DNA of 64,000 nucleotides, taken from contig CP084619.1 in NCBI GenBank assembly GCA_025917655.1, positions 3,701,001-3,765,000 of the forward strand, given 5' to 3'. Below the pieces are notes generated by a model. It was given only the letters and a program-made list of their open reading frames with translations. It made no database searches and was not told the DNA's origin. The first letter of the stretch is position 1. The number at the start of each line of letters is the position of its first letter. Source of the stretch: Chlorella sorokiniana (taxonomy: Eukaryota > Chlorophyta > Trebouxiophyceae > Chlorellales > Chlorellaceae). The position numbers were made by a program, and so were the translations under genes. Below, in pieces: positions 31,301 through 43,384 of this stretch.

Positions 31301-34300
31301 TCAATGTCCTCCTCCGTGATGTTGGCGGCCTCGGAGGAGAAGACGCGCTCGGCGCCGTAGCGCACCATGTTGAGCAGGTCCTCCTTGTTCACGCTCTTGG
31401 TGTTCTCCACCAGGCGCCCCTGCTGGATGACCAGCGCGTCCAGCCGCAGCTTCTTGTACGCCTTCTCAATCACCTGCGGGGGCGGCGCGGGGGTGTGTGT
31501 GTGTGTGGGTGTGTGGGTGGGTGGGTGGGGGGGGTAATGCAAGGCTGGGGTTGATGAAGGGATGGGCCTCAGGCAAGCCGGCCCACACGCAAGCTATATG
31601 CCGCACCCCTCCATGGGGGCCAAAGCTGTGAAAGCAGTGCGACGTGTGTGTGTGCCCCCGTGCTCCTCGGTTGCCGGCCCGGGTGCTCCACCCCAGGCAG
31701 CGCACCTTCTCCTCGATGGAGTGGTCGGTGCAGAAGCGGAACACCTGCACCTCCTTCTTCTGGCCGATGCGGTGCGCGCGATCCATGGCCTGCAGGTCCA
31801 TCTGCGGGTTCCAATCTGCAGGGTGGGTGCAAAGCGGGGGCGGGTGGGTGGGTGGGGGTTACGTAGGGTGGCATGGGGTGTGTGTTTGTGGGCCTAATGG
31901 GGTGGGGGGGTAGGCGCGCGCATGAGCTGGGCAGAAGCGGGGGCTGGAGAGGGGGGCACTTCGGGCAAGCGAGGGCTCATCCCTCTTTCATTGGAAAACA
32001 CGCCCGGCGGAGGAGCCCGGCGGATGCCCTGGAACCGGGGCAGGGACCAGCGCAGGAGGGCTCACCAGAGTCATACCTGCGGCAGGGCGGCAAGAATGGG
32101 TGAGCAGCTGTTGGGTGCAGGGCAGGCCGTGCGTGGGGCAGGCTGGCAGGGGGCGGGCATGGCAGGGGGGCATGCAGCGCTCACAGAATGACAATGTCGG
32201 CGGTATACAGGTTGATGCCCAGGCCGCCAGCGCGGGTGGACAGCAGAAACACAAACTTGTCGCTGCCCTCCTGCGCGCTCAGAGAGGAGGGGCAGGAAGG
32301 TGGGTGGTTGGGCCCCTGCCACCTTGAAACAAGCCACTGCAGCAGCCCCTCCTCCTCCCAACCCCCACCCCGCGCCCTCTGCACCCGTGCCGCCGAACAA
32401 CTAGCACACCGCACATGCAAACAGCGGCCTTGCACATCCGCCCCCCCACCACCCCCCCACACACACACACCACCACCACCACCACAACAACAACAACAAC
32501 ACACACGCACCCGGTTGTAGTCATCGATCTGCGACTCACGGTCCTCTCCCGAGGTGTTGCCGTCGATGCGGCAGTAGCCGTACTGGCGGTACAGGCAGTA
32601 GTCCTCCAGGATGTCGATCATGCGGGTCATCTGGGAGAAGATGAGGACGCGGGAGCCGCGGGACTGCAGCTTGGGCAGCAGCTTGTCCAGAAGCACCATC
32701 TTGCCTGCGTGAGCGGGGGGGTAAGGCAAGGCAATGCGGCGTCTCAGGTGGAGGCGGGGCGGGGCGGGGCAAGCGACCTGGGCCAGGCCTGCCGCAGAGT
32801 AGAGAGCCGCCGTGGGACACGAGCTTGCGCAGCAGAGGCGGGAGAAATCGGGGTCCCTGCCGCCTCACCCCCGTTCTCCACCAGGTGCTCCCCGGTGACG
32901 TAGGGCGGGCCGGGCTCGGCGCCCTGGAACAGGTAGCTGCGCAGCAGGGCGGGCAGGAGACGGTGTGAGAAGACTGTGCCTGGCAGGTGTGTGCCCGGTG
33001 CACAAGCCGCAGCCTGCCGACGCGTCTGCCGGGCTGTGGGTCGCTGCCCGCCCGCGCCCGCGCCCAGGCCCAGCAGCACTCACGGGTGGTTGCAGCACTT
33101 GCGCAGCTGCATGACAATGTTGAGCAGGCGCGAGCGGTCGGCGCCGCCCGTAACCGCATCCATGTCCTTCTGCAGCAGCGCGGCGTAGTACTTGCGCTGC
33201 GGGGAGGGGATTGGGGGAGTGGTGTATGTGTGTGGGTGTGTATGGGTGGGGTGGGGGGGCCGGGGGCGGGGGGCATCTGAGAGCCCGCAACTAAGCAGCC
33301 AGGAGCCATGACTGCATGCCATGCGCAGTCACAACAAGGCACCAGGTGTGGCGGCCCCCCACCTGCATGTCGCTCATGCCGATCTTGAGGATGGTCTCCT
33401 TCTTGGGCGGCAGGCTCTTCTCCACGTCGCTCTTCAGGCGGCGCAGCAGGAAGGGGCGCAGCACCTTGTGCAGCTGCTGCACCACCTCCGCCTCTCCCTC
33501 CTTGCTGTCCCCCATCTGGAACCACTCGTCAAACTTCTCGGCTGCAGACAAAGGGGGCGTGGATCCCAGCCGGGGAAGCAAGGGCGCGCTCATGTCGTGC
33601 TCAGCAGTGCACGGCCTGGGCGCCAGCGCCCTGCTCAGCACAGAAGCACATATCCCCTGCAAGCGCCCACGCGCGCGCCCCCGCCCCCGGGCGCACCCGA
33701 GGAGAAGACCTCAGGCAGCAGGAAGTTGAGCAGGGCCCACAGCTCGTGCAGGTTGTTCTGCAGCGGTGTGCCAGTAATCAGCATGCGGTAGTTGGTCTTC
33801 AGCATGCGCACCACCTGCAAACAGCAGGGGGTGGGGGATGGGGGCAACGTTTTGTTCTTTTTTTGAGAGAGGGGGCAGGCGGCGGCCGCATGACGTGCAG
33901 CAGGCGTTGCAGCACAGACGGCAGCAGCCGTCGTTGGACCACGCTGGGAGGCGTTGCTGCAGTGGGCCAGGTCTGCCCGTGCCGCACCTGGCTGAGCCGC
34001 GAGTTCTCATTCTTGATGCGGTGCGCCTCGTCGATGATGATGTAGCGCCAGTGGAACCTGCGCCAGTGGTTCTTCTCCTGCGGAAGGCGGCGGGGCATGG
34101 CGGGGCGGAGCATGCATGAGCCACCTCAGCTTCACCGAGCGACCGCTGCTCAGCACATGCGCAAGCACTGCTTGCTGCCGAACTCCCCACGATGCAGCGC
34201 CGGATGCAAGCTGATCCATCCCGGCGCATCGACAGCAGCCCCGCGGCGGTCCCCACCCCACGGAGACATCCTGCCCGCCCCCACCCGCTCCATACACGCG

Positions 34301-36005
34301 CACGCACACCACCACTACCCGCACACCCACGCTGCAACCACCCCACCTTGATGACCATCTCGTAGGATGTGACCACCACATCAAACTTGCCGGGCTGCAC
34401 CAGCTCCGCCTTCTGCACCTCGCGCTCCTCCCGGTTGCCGTGGAACTTGACGGCCTTGATGACGGGGCACCAGCGGCGGAACTCGTTGAGCCAGTTGTGC
34501 AGCGTGGACTTGGGCACAATCACCATGTGGGGGCCGCTGATGCCGCGGAACTCCCGCAGGTACCCCAGCAGCGAGATGGTTTGCAGCGTCTTTCCCAGGC
34601 CCTGCGCACGGAGAAACGCTGTTGTTCAAGGCGGAGGAGGGCAGGATGGCGAGGCAGGCACGGCCGCGGAGCGCGCCATCAGCCAGCCGCCAGGCCAACC
34701 ACCATGCAGGGGCCTTGCTGCGGCACCTGCCCGCATGTATGCTGTCCACTCTGCACACCCTGCACTGCCCCCGCTGCCAAACCACCTCCTCCTCAGGCAG
34801 GCTGCGGTGCAACGCGGCCCCCAGGCACACAGCGAGGCGGAGCAGCGCGTGCAGCGGGGGCCCACCATCTCGTCCGCCAGGATGCCGTTGATGCCGTTGT
34901 CATACAGATGGATGAGCCAGTTCAGGCCCTGCATCTGGTACTCACGCAGCTTGCCGCCCGTGATCACGCTGGGCTGGACCTGCGCGGCGGTGGGGGCGCG
35001 ACAGCGGGCAGAGGGCCCGTAAGCAGGGCGGACGAGGGCACAACAGAGGATCTTGGGAGAGGTGCGGTGCAGCGTCCCCACGTGTCGGGCCAGTGACAAC
35101 GTGCCTGCAAGCGGTGGCCCGCAGCCTCGGCGCCGCCCTCCTCGTCGCGCAGCAGCTCCTCGTCCTCCTGCTCCTCGGTGCGGCCCGCGGCGTGCCGCCC
35201 CCGCTTCTTCTTCCTCTCCTTCTCCTCCTGCTGCGCCGCGGCGGCGGGCGCAAAGTGCTGGAACACCTCAGCCTGCTTCAGCAGGAACTGCAGGCGCTTG
35301 CGGCCGCGCTCGGCCTGCAAGGAAGCGAGGGAGGGACAGCACGAGTCCTGTTCAGTAGATAGATTGGCGGCGAGGCCGGCATGTGGGCAGCCGCTACGGA
35401 CGACAGTCGGTTGAGGGGGCCCAGGCCTCGTCGCACCAGTTCAGACATGATGCTGGCAGTGCAGTTGCATGCCCTGCTTTCCCAACCCGCAGAACGCAAC
35501 TAGGCCAGAGCGCAGCCTCCTCAGCGATGCCCTGGCTCCTGCACGCACCTCGCCCTTGGCGGCGTCCGAGTTCTGCTGCGTGCGCAAGTGCTCCAGGTGC
35601 TCACGCCGCAGCTTGTCCTGCTGCTTCAGGCGCTCCCGCTCCTTGCGCGCAACCTCACGAGCGGCCGCCGATTGCAGTTCCTGCAGGAAGGCGTCGGCAG
35701 GGGCCAGACGGAGGCAGCAGCCCGTCTGATCGAAGCCCTGCCTCCTGGCGCCCCGATCTCTGGCACCGCACCAATCGCAGCTGAATTTTGAATGCTGGTG
35801 CAGCCAGTGGCGGCCCCAGAGGCTCAAGAGAAGAGGTGCGGCCTGCTCCCACCTCCTCTGGCGCCTCATCCTCTGTGTTGTACTCCTCGGTAGGGTCTTC
35901 ATCCCCAACCTCGGTGCTAGCCTCCTGGTCCGCCTCCAAAAAGTCCTCTTCGGGCGCGAACCCCGAGTCGCCAGACATTTCCTGTGCTTCCTCGTCCGCT
36001 GACAT
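28344..36005 (-). CDS. ISWI-class chromatin remodelling ATPase (SNF2, HAND-SANT-SLIDE)
   Basis: The ATG at 36005 opens [20 protein letters not shown], an acidic N-terminus. The ATPase core reads [20 protein letters not shown], the spliced Walker [21 protein letters not shown] (near 34600), [17 protein letters not shown] (34010-34050), [20 protein letters not shown] (33740-33790), [17 protein letters not shown] (32600-32660), [20 protein letters not shown] (about 32190-32245) and [18 protein letters not shown] (31740-31790). The C-terminal half has HAND, a SANT repeat with [20 protein letters not shown] (29620-29690) and SLIDE with [19 protein letters not shown] (28920-28980). A short last exon (28344 to about 28435) reads [10 protein letters not shown] then [16 protein letters not shown] slides nucleosomes to space them. 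At least four G/C-run frame changes occur (30544-30549 is the clearest). Over twenty introns make it the longest gene here. Confidence 0.95.
31491..31534 (+). repeat. GT / GGGT simple repeat in an ISWI intron
   Basis: A (GT)n tract grades into (GGGT)n and a G run; it lies inside an ISWI intron, CA/CCCA-rich in the sense direction just before the acceptor. Confidence 0.8.
32459..32510 (+). repeat. Compound CA/CAC/CAA microsatellite at an ISWI splice donor
   Basis: CA, CAC, CAA and CA units follow each other directly. In the sense direction (reverse strand) the intron opens with GTGCGTGTGTGTTG at 32510, so the donor is the first unit of the microsatellite. The exon before it ends with the codons for DDYNR. 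Confidence 0.85.
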
Positions 36006-36357
36006 TGTCTCTCCCGCTGCGCCTGATGCACAAGGGACCGCGGGAACAAGCGCTGCAGCCAGAAGGGGGCGCGATTGAATCAGCTGCGCCGTGCTGTGCT
36101 GCCCGCCGCTTGAAAGCAAAGCAGCAAGAGCCCCTTTCCGTTTCAATCCCAAGGCCAGCTTGTCAGTCCGTTTCATTGATTGTATTTCCATTCAGAAGCT
36201 CCCCGGCGGTCAGGACAGCTTGCGACTTTGCAGCGTTTCCGCTATGACCGAGGTTGGGCAGCCGGGACTGTGGTCCGGCTAACCCAACCCACCCTGCTGT
36301 AGTCATCGAGCAGCTTGAAGCGCAGTCGCCATAGGAGACAGCCTTGGAGGTGGCACT
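36006..36357. promoter_or_regulatory. Shared divergent promoter region (ISWI / TBC protein)
   Basis: About 350 bp lie between the outward start codons. No TATA-like box is obvious and no further gene is seen. Confidence 0.45.
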
Positions 36358-39300
36358 ATGTCGGCCGCCGCTGCCCCGCTGCCTCAGAGCTGCGTGCTGG
36401 AGGCCGGCGTTGTGAGGGACCACTGGGGCTTCCCAGTCAAGAAGGAGCTGCAGGAGCTGTACACGCGCTTTGCACCAGTGCTGGCAGACGAGGAAGCGGA
36501 GCGTTCCGAGCGCTGGACGCAGTTCCTGCGAGAGCTCCAGGATGCGGTACCCAGGTCTGCACTGCCTGCCCCAGCTCCTGCGGGGCACCCTGCACTGCCG
36601 CGGCCCTCCAACCTGATTTGTGCGCCACCATCTTGCAGCGTGGAGGGCGATGAGAGCGATGCGCAGCTCCTGCAGCGGGCCCTGTCCCACCTGGCAGCAA
36701 GCACCAGCGCGGGCGAGCCGCCAGAGCAGGCTGCCGCCCTCCTGCAGCGCCTCTCCAGCCTGGTCCAGGCGGGGCTGCCCATGAGCAAGCGGGGCGCCTT
36801 CTGGTGCCTGTTCCTGGACATTGATGCCAAGCGGCAGGCGGGGAGTACCAGCGGCTGGTGGCGGAGGTGGAGGCCGCCGAAGCAGCCGCTGCCCCGGCGG
36901 CAGCCAGCAGCCCTGACGCCACCATAGCCGCGGTTGGCGGCAAGAGGGTGCCGCCGGCGGGCGTGGTCAGCCTGGTGGCAAGCGCCACCGCCGCCGCGGT
37001 GGAGGTGCAGTACCAGCAGCCGTACAAGCAGCAGCAGCGCCAGCGCCACACCCACCACAGCGTCGACGTGTTCTCCATCAAAGCGCTGGACTGCGATGAG
37101 GATGCCCCGCGGGACACGCCCGCCCAGGCCGCGGCAGCCAGCGTCGATGGCGAGCCCAGCAGCAGCAGCAGCCCAGCCAGCCAGGCGGGAGGGACGCCTG
37201 CGTCCTCATCACGGCAGGCTGGCGCCGGTGAGCTGCCCCTACGGGCACACCAGCGTCCACGCTGCAGACCCCGCAGGCGTCCGGCGGCGTTGTTGGCGGC
37301 GGCGGGGGCCCTGGCGGCGCTGCGGCGGACGCGGGGAGCGCTGGCGGCTGCAGGACTACCTGTCGCAGATAGACAAGGATTTGGTGGGTGCGAGGCACGT
37401 GGGGCACCGCTTTCAGGCAACCCAATGACGAGGGTGCTGGTGCTGCTTGTGCGACATGATGCCGGGAGGGACACTCCCCGTATCTCCAGCACAGGCGCGG
37501 TTATCGGCCTGTCAAGCCTTCCCTTGCTGCATACCCCCTGCCTGCAGCACCGCACCTTCCCCAACCACCCTGTGATGGACCAGGGCGGGCGCGCCGCGCT
37601 GCGCCGCATCCTGTCGGCCTACGCGCGCCGCAACGCCGCCGTCGGCTACTGCCAGGGCCTCAACTTCTTGGGGGCACCTTCCTGCTGCTGCTGCCCGAGG
37701 AGGACGCCTTCTGGTGCCTGGCCGCGGTGGTGGAGTCGCTGCTCGGCTCCGCCTACTTTGATGAGCACATGGCGGCGCCGCAGGTGGGGCGGGCTGGGCT
37801 GGGGCGCTGGACGTAGCAGTGGGCAGGTTGTTGGAGACCTAGGGTGCCAGCTGCCGCGCCGCCGCCGCAGCTTGTCGCCATACAGCAGTGCATGGAGTGG
37901 CGGCCAGCCTTCCGGTTTGAGAGTGTCCGCCAGGGGCGTGGCTGTAAGCGTGGCACACATCTTGAGCCACTCTGGGCACCCCGCAGGTGGATGTGCTTGT
38001 CTTCGCGCACCTGCTCCAGGGCCGCTTCCCCTCGCTGTGGCGCCACCTGGCGGCCCTGGAGGTGGACGCCGCCTCCGTCACCATGCACTGGTTCCTGCTC
38101 GCCTTCCTCAACTCGCTGCCCCTGGACTCCACGCTGCGCGGTGCGCGCGGGTGCCGCTCCGCTGCGGGGCCAGCCGGCTGAGGGCTGAGCCCTGCCCGCC
38201 GCCTGCGCCTCTTGACAGCCTGCAGCGCGCTTGAGCCGCCTGGTGCCGGGCGGGGGCGCTGCGCGTCAGCCTGCTGCCCCCTGCTGCTGCAGTGTGGGAC
38301 CTGCTGTTCTTCGAGGGCTCCCCCGTGGTGCTCTTCCGCGTGGCGCTGGCCCTGGTGGAGATCTACGAGCAGGTGTGTGTGTGTTTGGAAAATCGGGGGA
38401 GGGGGAGGCAATCCTCAGCTGGCGCTGCCTCCTCAGGAGCGCTCTACACCAACCTGCGCGCTTGCTCATGCTGTGTTGGCGCCATGTCGGCGCGCCCGGA
38501 GCTGCCCCACCCCTGCCTTGCCCCTTGCCTCACCCCTGCCCCACCCCCGCCCCCGCTTGTTTCTCCCGCAGGCGCTGATGTGCACCCGGGAGTCGAGCGA
38601 TGCGTACATGCTGCTGCAGTGCTGCGCGCAGATGACGTTTGACGGCTCCCGCCTCGTGGACACCGCCGCCATCGGCTACTCGCACCTGCGGGGCGCGGGG
38701 CTGGCCGCGCTGCGCCAGCGCTACCGCCCCTCCGTCCTGGACAACCTGCGGGTGAGGCGGCGCGGGCGCGGGCGGGGGGGCCGGGGCAACCGCCACCTGC
38801 AAGCAGTACATGCGCGACTTGGCAATGCTGGCTTTGGGCCGCGGTGCGTTGTCGCTGGGGCAACCGCTGCGCTCTTCTGCCGCGTGCCTGCAGAGCTCCT
38901 TCTCCTCAGAGGAGCTGTTCGGCCGCTATGTGGACAGCCCGCACGCATCGCCTGCCCCCTCGGTCGGCGACAGCGAAGGCGGCGCGACGGCGGCGGCGCG
39001 GCAGAAGCCCCACCCTCCTTTGTCCACGCCTTTCAACGCCTCGCCTCTGCCGTGCGGAAGGCTGAGGAGGCTGCCCAGCGCGCAGCGGCGGCGGCGGACG
39101 CAGCCCGCACGCCAGACGGCGGCCACCTGCCAGCCGGCCGGCGGGGCAGCGCGCGCAGCAGCCCTGCATGCCTGAGCAGCCAGCCGGCCAGCCCGCTCGC
39201 GCGCATGCAGCAGGCAGTCAGCAAGCTGACGGCCCGGCTCGTGCCGTCGGCGCTGCCGTCGCCGATACCCGCGGGAGCTGTGAACGCAGGCGGCGAAGAG

Positions 39301-40916
39301 CAGCAGCCACTCTGCACCGCCGCGGCAGCCATGGCAGGTGCGGCACCGCGGCATGCCTCCCGCCCGGCCATGCTGCTGAGCAGCCCGCGGTGGATGCAGC
39401 GCAAGGGTCTGTTGCGCGTCACGTGCGGCGCATCAGCACCGGAGTGAAGGGCAGCCCAGGGTCCAGCCCTACCGCTGCCCTGAGCAGCTCTGCAGGCAGC
39501 GGCGCCTCCCTGGCACGCTTCTCGCGGCTCGCACACCTCACCTCGTTCACCGAGGTGGACAGCCTGCTGCAAGGGGGCGCGCTGCGCGACGGCGGCACGC
39601 CGCCGCAGCGCCGCCTGGCGGCGGCGGACAGCCCCAGTGGGGCGACCGCGCTCGACGCTGCAGGCCCCCACTTCCAGTCCATGCCTGCCACCCCTTGCGA
39701 GCTGCTGGCGGCGCCGCCGCCGCCCGTCACCGTGCACCGCCGCGCGCTGACGGCGGAGGAGTCTGGCAGCCGTCGCTCGGGCGCGCACCGTCGGCGGCGC
39801 CGCCTCACCATCGACCTGCTGGAGCTGGCTGAGCTGCGGCCAGACCTGGCGCAGCCGGGGTGGCGGCGGCGCTCGCCATTGCAGGCAACCCGTCGCCCGC
39901 GCAGCAGCAGCTCTCCCAGGCGGCGGCAGCAGCGGCGGCGCCTCCCGCCTGCGCCCCGCTCCGCGGGGGCGCTTCAGCCGAGCGGCGGGTCTGATGGGAG
40001 CGCTGCTGGGCTGCAGCTGGAGGCCTGTGCTGGTCGGGGTCCAGGCAGCGCAGCGATGGCCAGCGAGGGGGCTGAGCTGGGCCTGCCTGTCCGCGCTGCA
40101 CTTTGAGGAGGACGGGTCGGCCATCCCGCGCGCTGCCACAGCGCCGCCGGCAGCGCTGCTGGCATCCTGCGGGCAGGCGGCGGGGTGCGCTGGCGCCAGC
40201 GGGGCGGGCCAGCCCCAGCCGGTGAAGTGCAGGCAGGAGCAGGGTGCGGGGCAGCCTGGCCGGGCCAGCCCCTGCGCTCCGCCTGCCCGCAGCAGGCGCC
40301 GGCGCTGTCGGCGGTGGTGGCGCAGCTACAGGAGGAGGTGGCGCTGGCGGAGAGCCGGCGGCACGACGCCGAGCAGGCGGCGCGGGCGGCGCGGCAGACG
40401 GCGGCTGACCTGGCGCGCCAGCTGGGCAAGGTGCGGGGCCAGGTGGCCGCCAAGCAGGCGCTGGTGGCTGAGCTGCGGGCGCGGCTGGAGGCCAGCGCCG
40501 AGGCGGAGGGCGTGCTGGCGGCGCAGCAGCTGGCGGCTGAGGCAGAGGAGGCGCAGCTGGAGCGGCGCCGCCGCCGGCTGGCCGCCGCCGACGCGCTCAT
40601 CAAGCGGCTGCTGCGCGCTGTGAGCGCCGCCTCCAGCCAGCGGCACAGGACCGGCGGCGGCAGCGCCGCCTCGAGCGGCTCTGGGGTTCCACCACGGAGC
40701 ACAGCTTCCAGACAGCCAGCAGCTCCAGCCCTCAGTCGTCGTGTGGGAGCGCCGCCGGCCCGCCGCAGCCCTAGCAGGCCTCCTGAGCTGCCCGGGCCGT
40801 GCCTGCTCACCTTGCCACGCTTGCAAGGCCTCTCCTTCCGCTCTTGCTCTCGTATTGCATTGTACAGCACTGACCTTCATGTTGCATTGTACAGCACTGT
40901 TCTTCTTTCGGCATAG
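36358..40916 (+). CDS. TBC-domain RabGAP with C-terminal coiled coil
   Basis: The ATG at 36358 opens MSAAAAPLPQSCVLEAGVVR, then DHWGFPVKKELQELYTRF. The TBC domain begins with LPMSKRGAFWCLFLDIDAKR and resumes after a long low-complexity insertion at RWRLQDYLSQIDKDL. A splice gives RTFPNHP (arginine finger block), then RRNAAVGYCQGLNFLG (glutamine finger), EEDAFWCLAAVVESLL, VDVLVFAHLLQGRFPSLWRH, TMHWFLLAFLNSLPLDSTLR, VWDLLFFEGSPVVLFRVALA and LMCTRESSDAYMLLQCC. The second half is Ala/Ser/Pro-rich, followed by a coiled coil (about 40300-40620, VVAQLQEEVALAESRRHDAE onward). Both catalytic fingers are present, so it should accelerate Rab GTP hydrolysis; the Rab is unknown. Frame changes in G/C runs occur near 36840, 39000 and 39410. 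The stop at 40916 is the in-frame one but could be earlier. Confidence 0.88.
40855..40899 (+). repeat. 18-bp direct repeat, 27-bp period, at the TBC gene 3' end
   Basis: Copies at 40855-40872 and 40882-40899 are identical over 18 bases and nine codons apart. If translated they give ALYST twice. They may instead mark the start of the 3' UTR. Confidence 0.75.
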
Positions 40917-41049
40917 CACGCACACTGTGAACCTTGCCGGCGTCAGCCACAACACGACGGCTGCGCCGCGATCACGCGAGCGATGCCGCTGTGACGCCCG
41001 CTGCTGCTGCTGCTGCACCGCACCGGGCGCGGGGCTCAGCGGCTCTACA

Positions 41050-41580
41050 CTAATGTAGCGCCGCTTGGTGCGTGGGTCGCGGCTGAACTTCACCCGCCCC
41101 TCGATCAGCGAGAAGATGGTGTGGTCCCGGCCCTGCCACAATCACAAAAACAGGGGGAGTGGAGTCGGGCCGCCCGGCACGCCAGGCGCAGCATGCCTCC
41201 TCCATCAAGAAGCCGTGGATCCGTGATCTTTGCTGCTGCCTGCCGCGCATTGACTGTGTTACGCAGGCACACACAAGCACGCAGGAGTCCACTCCAACCT
41301 CCCCCAGCTGACGGGCGCTCACCATTCCCACGTTGGTGCCTGGGTGGAACTCGGTGCCGCGCTGCCGCATGATGATGTTGCCTGGTGTGCAGTGCTGCCC
41401 GCCGTACAGCTTCACGCCGAGAAACTTGGGATTGGAGTCCTTGGTGTTCTGCGTGGAGCCGCCCTGCTTCTTGGAGGCAAAGCGCAGCTGCTGCCACTGA
41501 GCACGCGCCGCCGCCGCCGTGCAGCCGCTCGAGCTGCATTCTGGTGCTGGTCCGCAGGCCGCTGTGCCTGCGCAGAGCAT
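41050..41580 (-). CDS. Mitochondrial ribosomal protein bL27m
   Basis: The ATG at 41580 opens [20 protein letters not shown] then [20 protein letters not shown], a mitochondrial presequence running into the mature start. [40 protein letters not shown] and TNVGM are textbook bL27. After one intron (about 41130-41320) the last exon reads [20 protein letters not shown] and [11 protein letters not shown]. bL27 reaches the peptidyl-transferase centre and contacts tRNA. The frame has no stop after ISVEP for over 700 bases, which runs antisense into the TBC gene. Either a base is missing near 41055, where a shifted frame stops at once, or a further splice exists. I end the feature at 41050; the exact end is open. 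Confidence 0.9.
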   Translation of the reverse strand: MLCAGTAACGPAPECSSSGCTAAAARAQWQQLRFASKKQGGSTQNTKDSNPKFLGVKLYGGQHCTPGNIIMRQRGTEFHPGTNVGMVSARQLGEVGVDSCVLVCACVTQSMRGRQQQRSRIHGFLMEEACCAWRAGRPDSTPPVFVIVAGPGPHHLLADRGAGEVQPRPTHQAALH

Positions 41581-41959
41581 CGGATGATCATGCTAAGTGG
41601 ATGAAGTGCAAAGCCCGCTCAACAGCGCGCTGGGCGAAAGGGGGTGGAGAGGGTCTTCCCTTTGCATACCTTCCAGGCTCCACGCTGATCGATATTCGCA
41701 CTGTCGTGTGAGATGCCGCACTGCCGCCGCAAGCCGCTGCATCACGCTCTGGGTTTTGTCAAGCAGGTGCACGCAGCGTGGGGGATGCCAGGGCTCTACA
41801 ATCACTTTGAAATGAAGCTAAACAGCACAGTGATGCACTGTGGTCGCTATGCCAATGCTGACATGGCTTCCAACCTTGGTGCTGTCCCAAACCCCAGTCT
41901 TGCTACAGTCAAATCCATCTTGCTTCTAATTGATGGAACACAGGCGGTTGTAGGTGTAG
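41581..41959. promoter_or_regulatory. Divergent region between bL27m and the MTHFR-like gene
   Basis: Promoters of both genes should lie here. A plus-strand open frame of about 100 codons (41713-42021) crosses it, but I see no conserved character in it. The first exon of the right-hand gene may begin inside this stretch. Confidence 0.35.
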
Positions 41960-43148
41960 TTATGGCGCATGCAACCCCACCTGGCGCCAGGAGCTGTTTT
42001 GCAAGTCGCCGCAACGACTAAAGGAGCTCGTGCCCTTGCTTGAGGCCCAGAAACTGTTGCACTTGAATCTTCCAAACAAGGTGAATGGTAGCAAGCATTT
42101 CCGGTGGCGCAACCTCTGCGCCTGGTAGCAGGAGGGCGGCGCTTGCCGACACGTCTACGTGTGCTCCGCGCAGGGCAAAGGGGAGCTGCCCAGCCTGCTG
42201 GAGCGCGCCAGGCTGCTGCACGATTCGCTGCCAGACGCACGCGTCTGCGTGCATTACTCGGTCAACGCCAACTACCATGGGGGCCCCGAGGCCGGCTTTG
42301 CCGCGCTCACCGCCTTCTGCCGCCAGCTGGCGGCGCTGCCGCGCTGCTCCCTGCTGCTGGTCAGCGGCGGCGGGCCACGCAAGCGCCTCGACTCCCTGCG
42401 TGCGCTGGAGCTGGCCGCAAGCAGCCCTGACTGGCGTTCGCTGCGCCTGCCGCTGGCCGTGGCCTTCAACCCTTTCTTCCCCGATGCGGAGCGGAGGGCG
42501 CAGGAGCGGGAGCGGCTGCGCGGCAAGCTGCTGGCGGCGCGCGGCCGCGTTTCTGCGGTGTACCTGCAAGCGGGCAGCGACGTGCGGCGCTCCAAGAGGG
42601 GCTGGTCTTCCTGCGGCGGCTGCTGGACGAAGTGGAGGGGCACGGGGATGGCCTGGCGGGCGTCTGCCAGGCGGCGGATGAGGAGCAGCCGGGAAGCTCG
42701 GCCCGCCCCTCACCCCCAGCCCCCAAGCGGCAGCGCAGGCACCAGCAGCAAGGGGACGAGCAGGAGCGGGGGGCAGGGTGCAGGTCTTCGGCTCGGTGTT
42801 TGTGCCCAGCCGCAAGCTGCTGGCGGCCATGCGCTTCCGGCCCTGGGGCGGCGTCTTCCTCAGGCAAGCCGCCCCCGCCCACTCGCTGTGCGGGGTCCCT
42901 TCTGTGGTTGATGCGTCTGCAAGCACGCCTGCGCAAGGCTGCCGCTGCGCAAATCCCTGCACCCCTTGGCCTCCACCTGCAGCGAGGAGTACCTCAGCGG
43001 TGTGGAGGCGGCGGACGGCATCACGCGCCAGCTGCTGGCGCTGTATGCCGAGCACGACGTGACGCCCCTGGTGGAGTCGGAGGTGGAAAGCGAGGCGCAG
43101 GTGCAGCGGGTGTGGCAGCTGCTGCGCGGAGCTGATGCCTTCCTGTGA
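41960..43148 (+). CDS. Methylenetetrahydrofolate-reductase-like barrel protein, function unknown
   Basis: The probable first visible exon reads SPQRLKELVPLLEAQKLLHL and NLPNK, ending at a GTGAAT donor near 42078. The main exon gives GKGELPSLLERARLLHDSLP then DARVCVHYSVNANYHGG, LTAFCRQLAALPRCSLLLVS with GGGPRKRLDSLRALELA, and LPLAVAFNPFFPDAERRAQE. After frame changes near 42580 and 42770 (G/C runs) come VQVFGSVFVPSRKLLAAMRF, RPWGGVFL and the final exon EEYLSGVEAADGITRQLLAL with the stop at 43148. Strand-by-strand this resembles the MTHFR/FAD-oxidoreductase TIM barrel (substrate search, LLVSGG, VAFNPF, YLQ). I cannot see the residues that bind FAD or folate well enough to call it an enzyme. The N-terminus is not settled. 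Confidence 0.5.
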
Positions 43149-43384
43149 ACCCAGGCCTACTGACTGTTTTCACAAAGGGGCTGCTGCGCAGCTATGCCGA
43201 GAACATGATCCAAACACTCAAAAATAAAGGCATATCATGGCTGGGCATCAAAAACGTAAGCGGTGCTGCAACAGTGTCGGGAAAAAATGCGTAGAAAAGC
43301 TTGCGGTGTTGAGAAAGAAAGCGGATGACCTGGAAAAGGGTACAATGGTACAGAGGCTGAATGATGACGAGCCGAGGGGGTGGC
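43149..43384. other. Short convergent gap (MTHFR-like / GRAM-VASt)
   Basis: 236 bp separate two stop codons. It is AT-rich around 43200-43350, as expected of two 3' UTRs. No TGTAA is visible on either strand. Confidence 0.4.

Noticed and set aside
41713-42021. 102-codon plus-strand frame upstream of the MTHFR-like gene
   Set aside because: No conserved character and it overlaps the likely first exon of the real gene in another frame.
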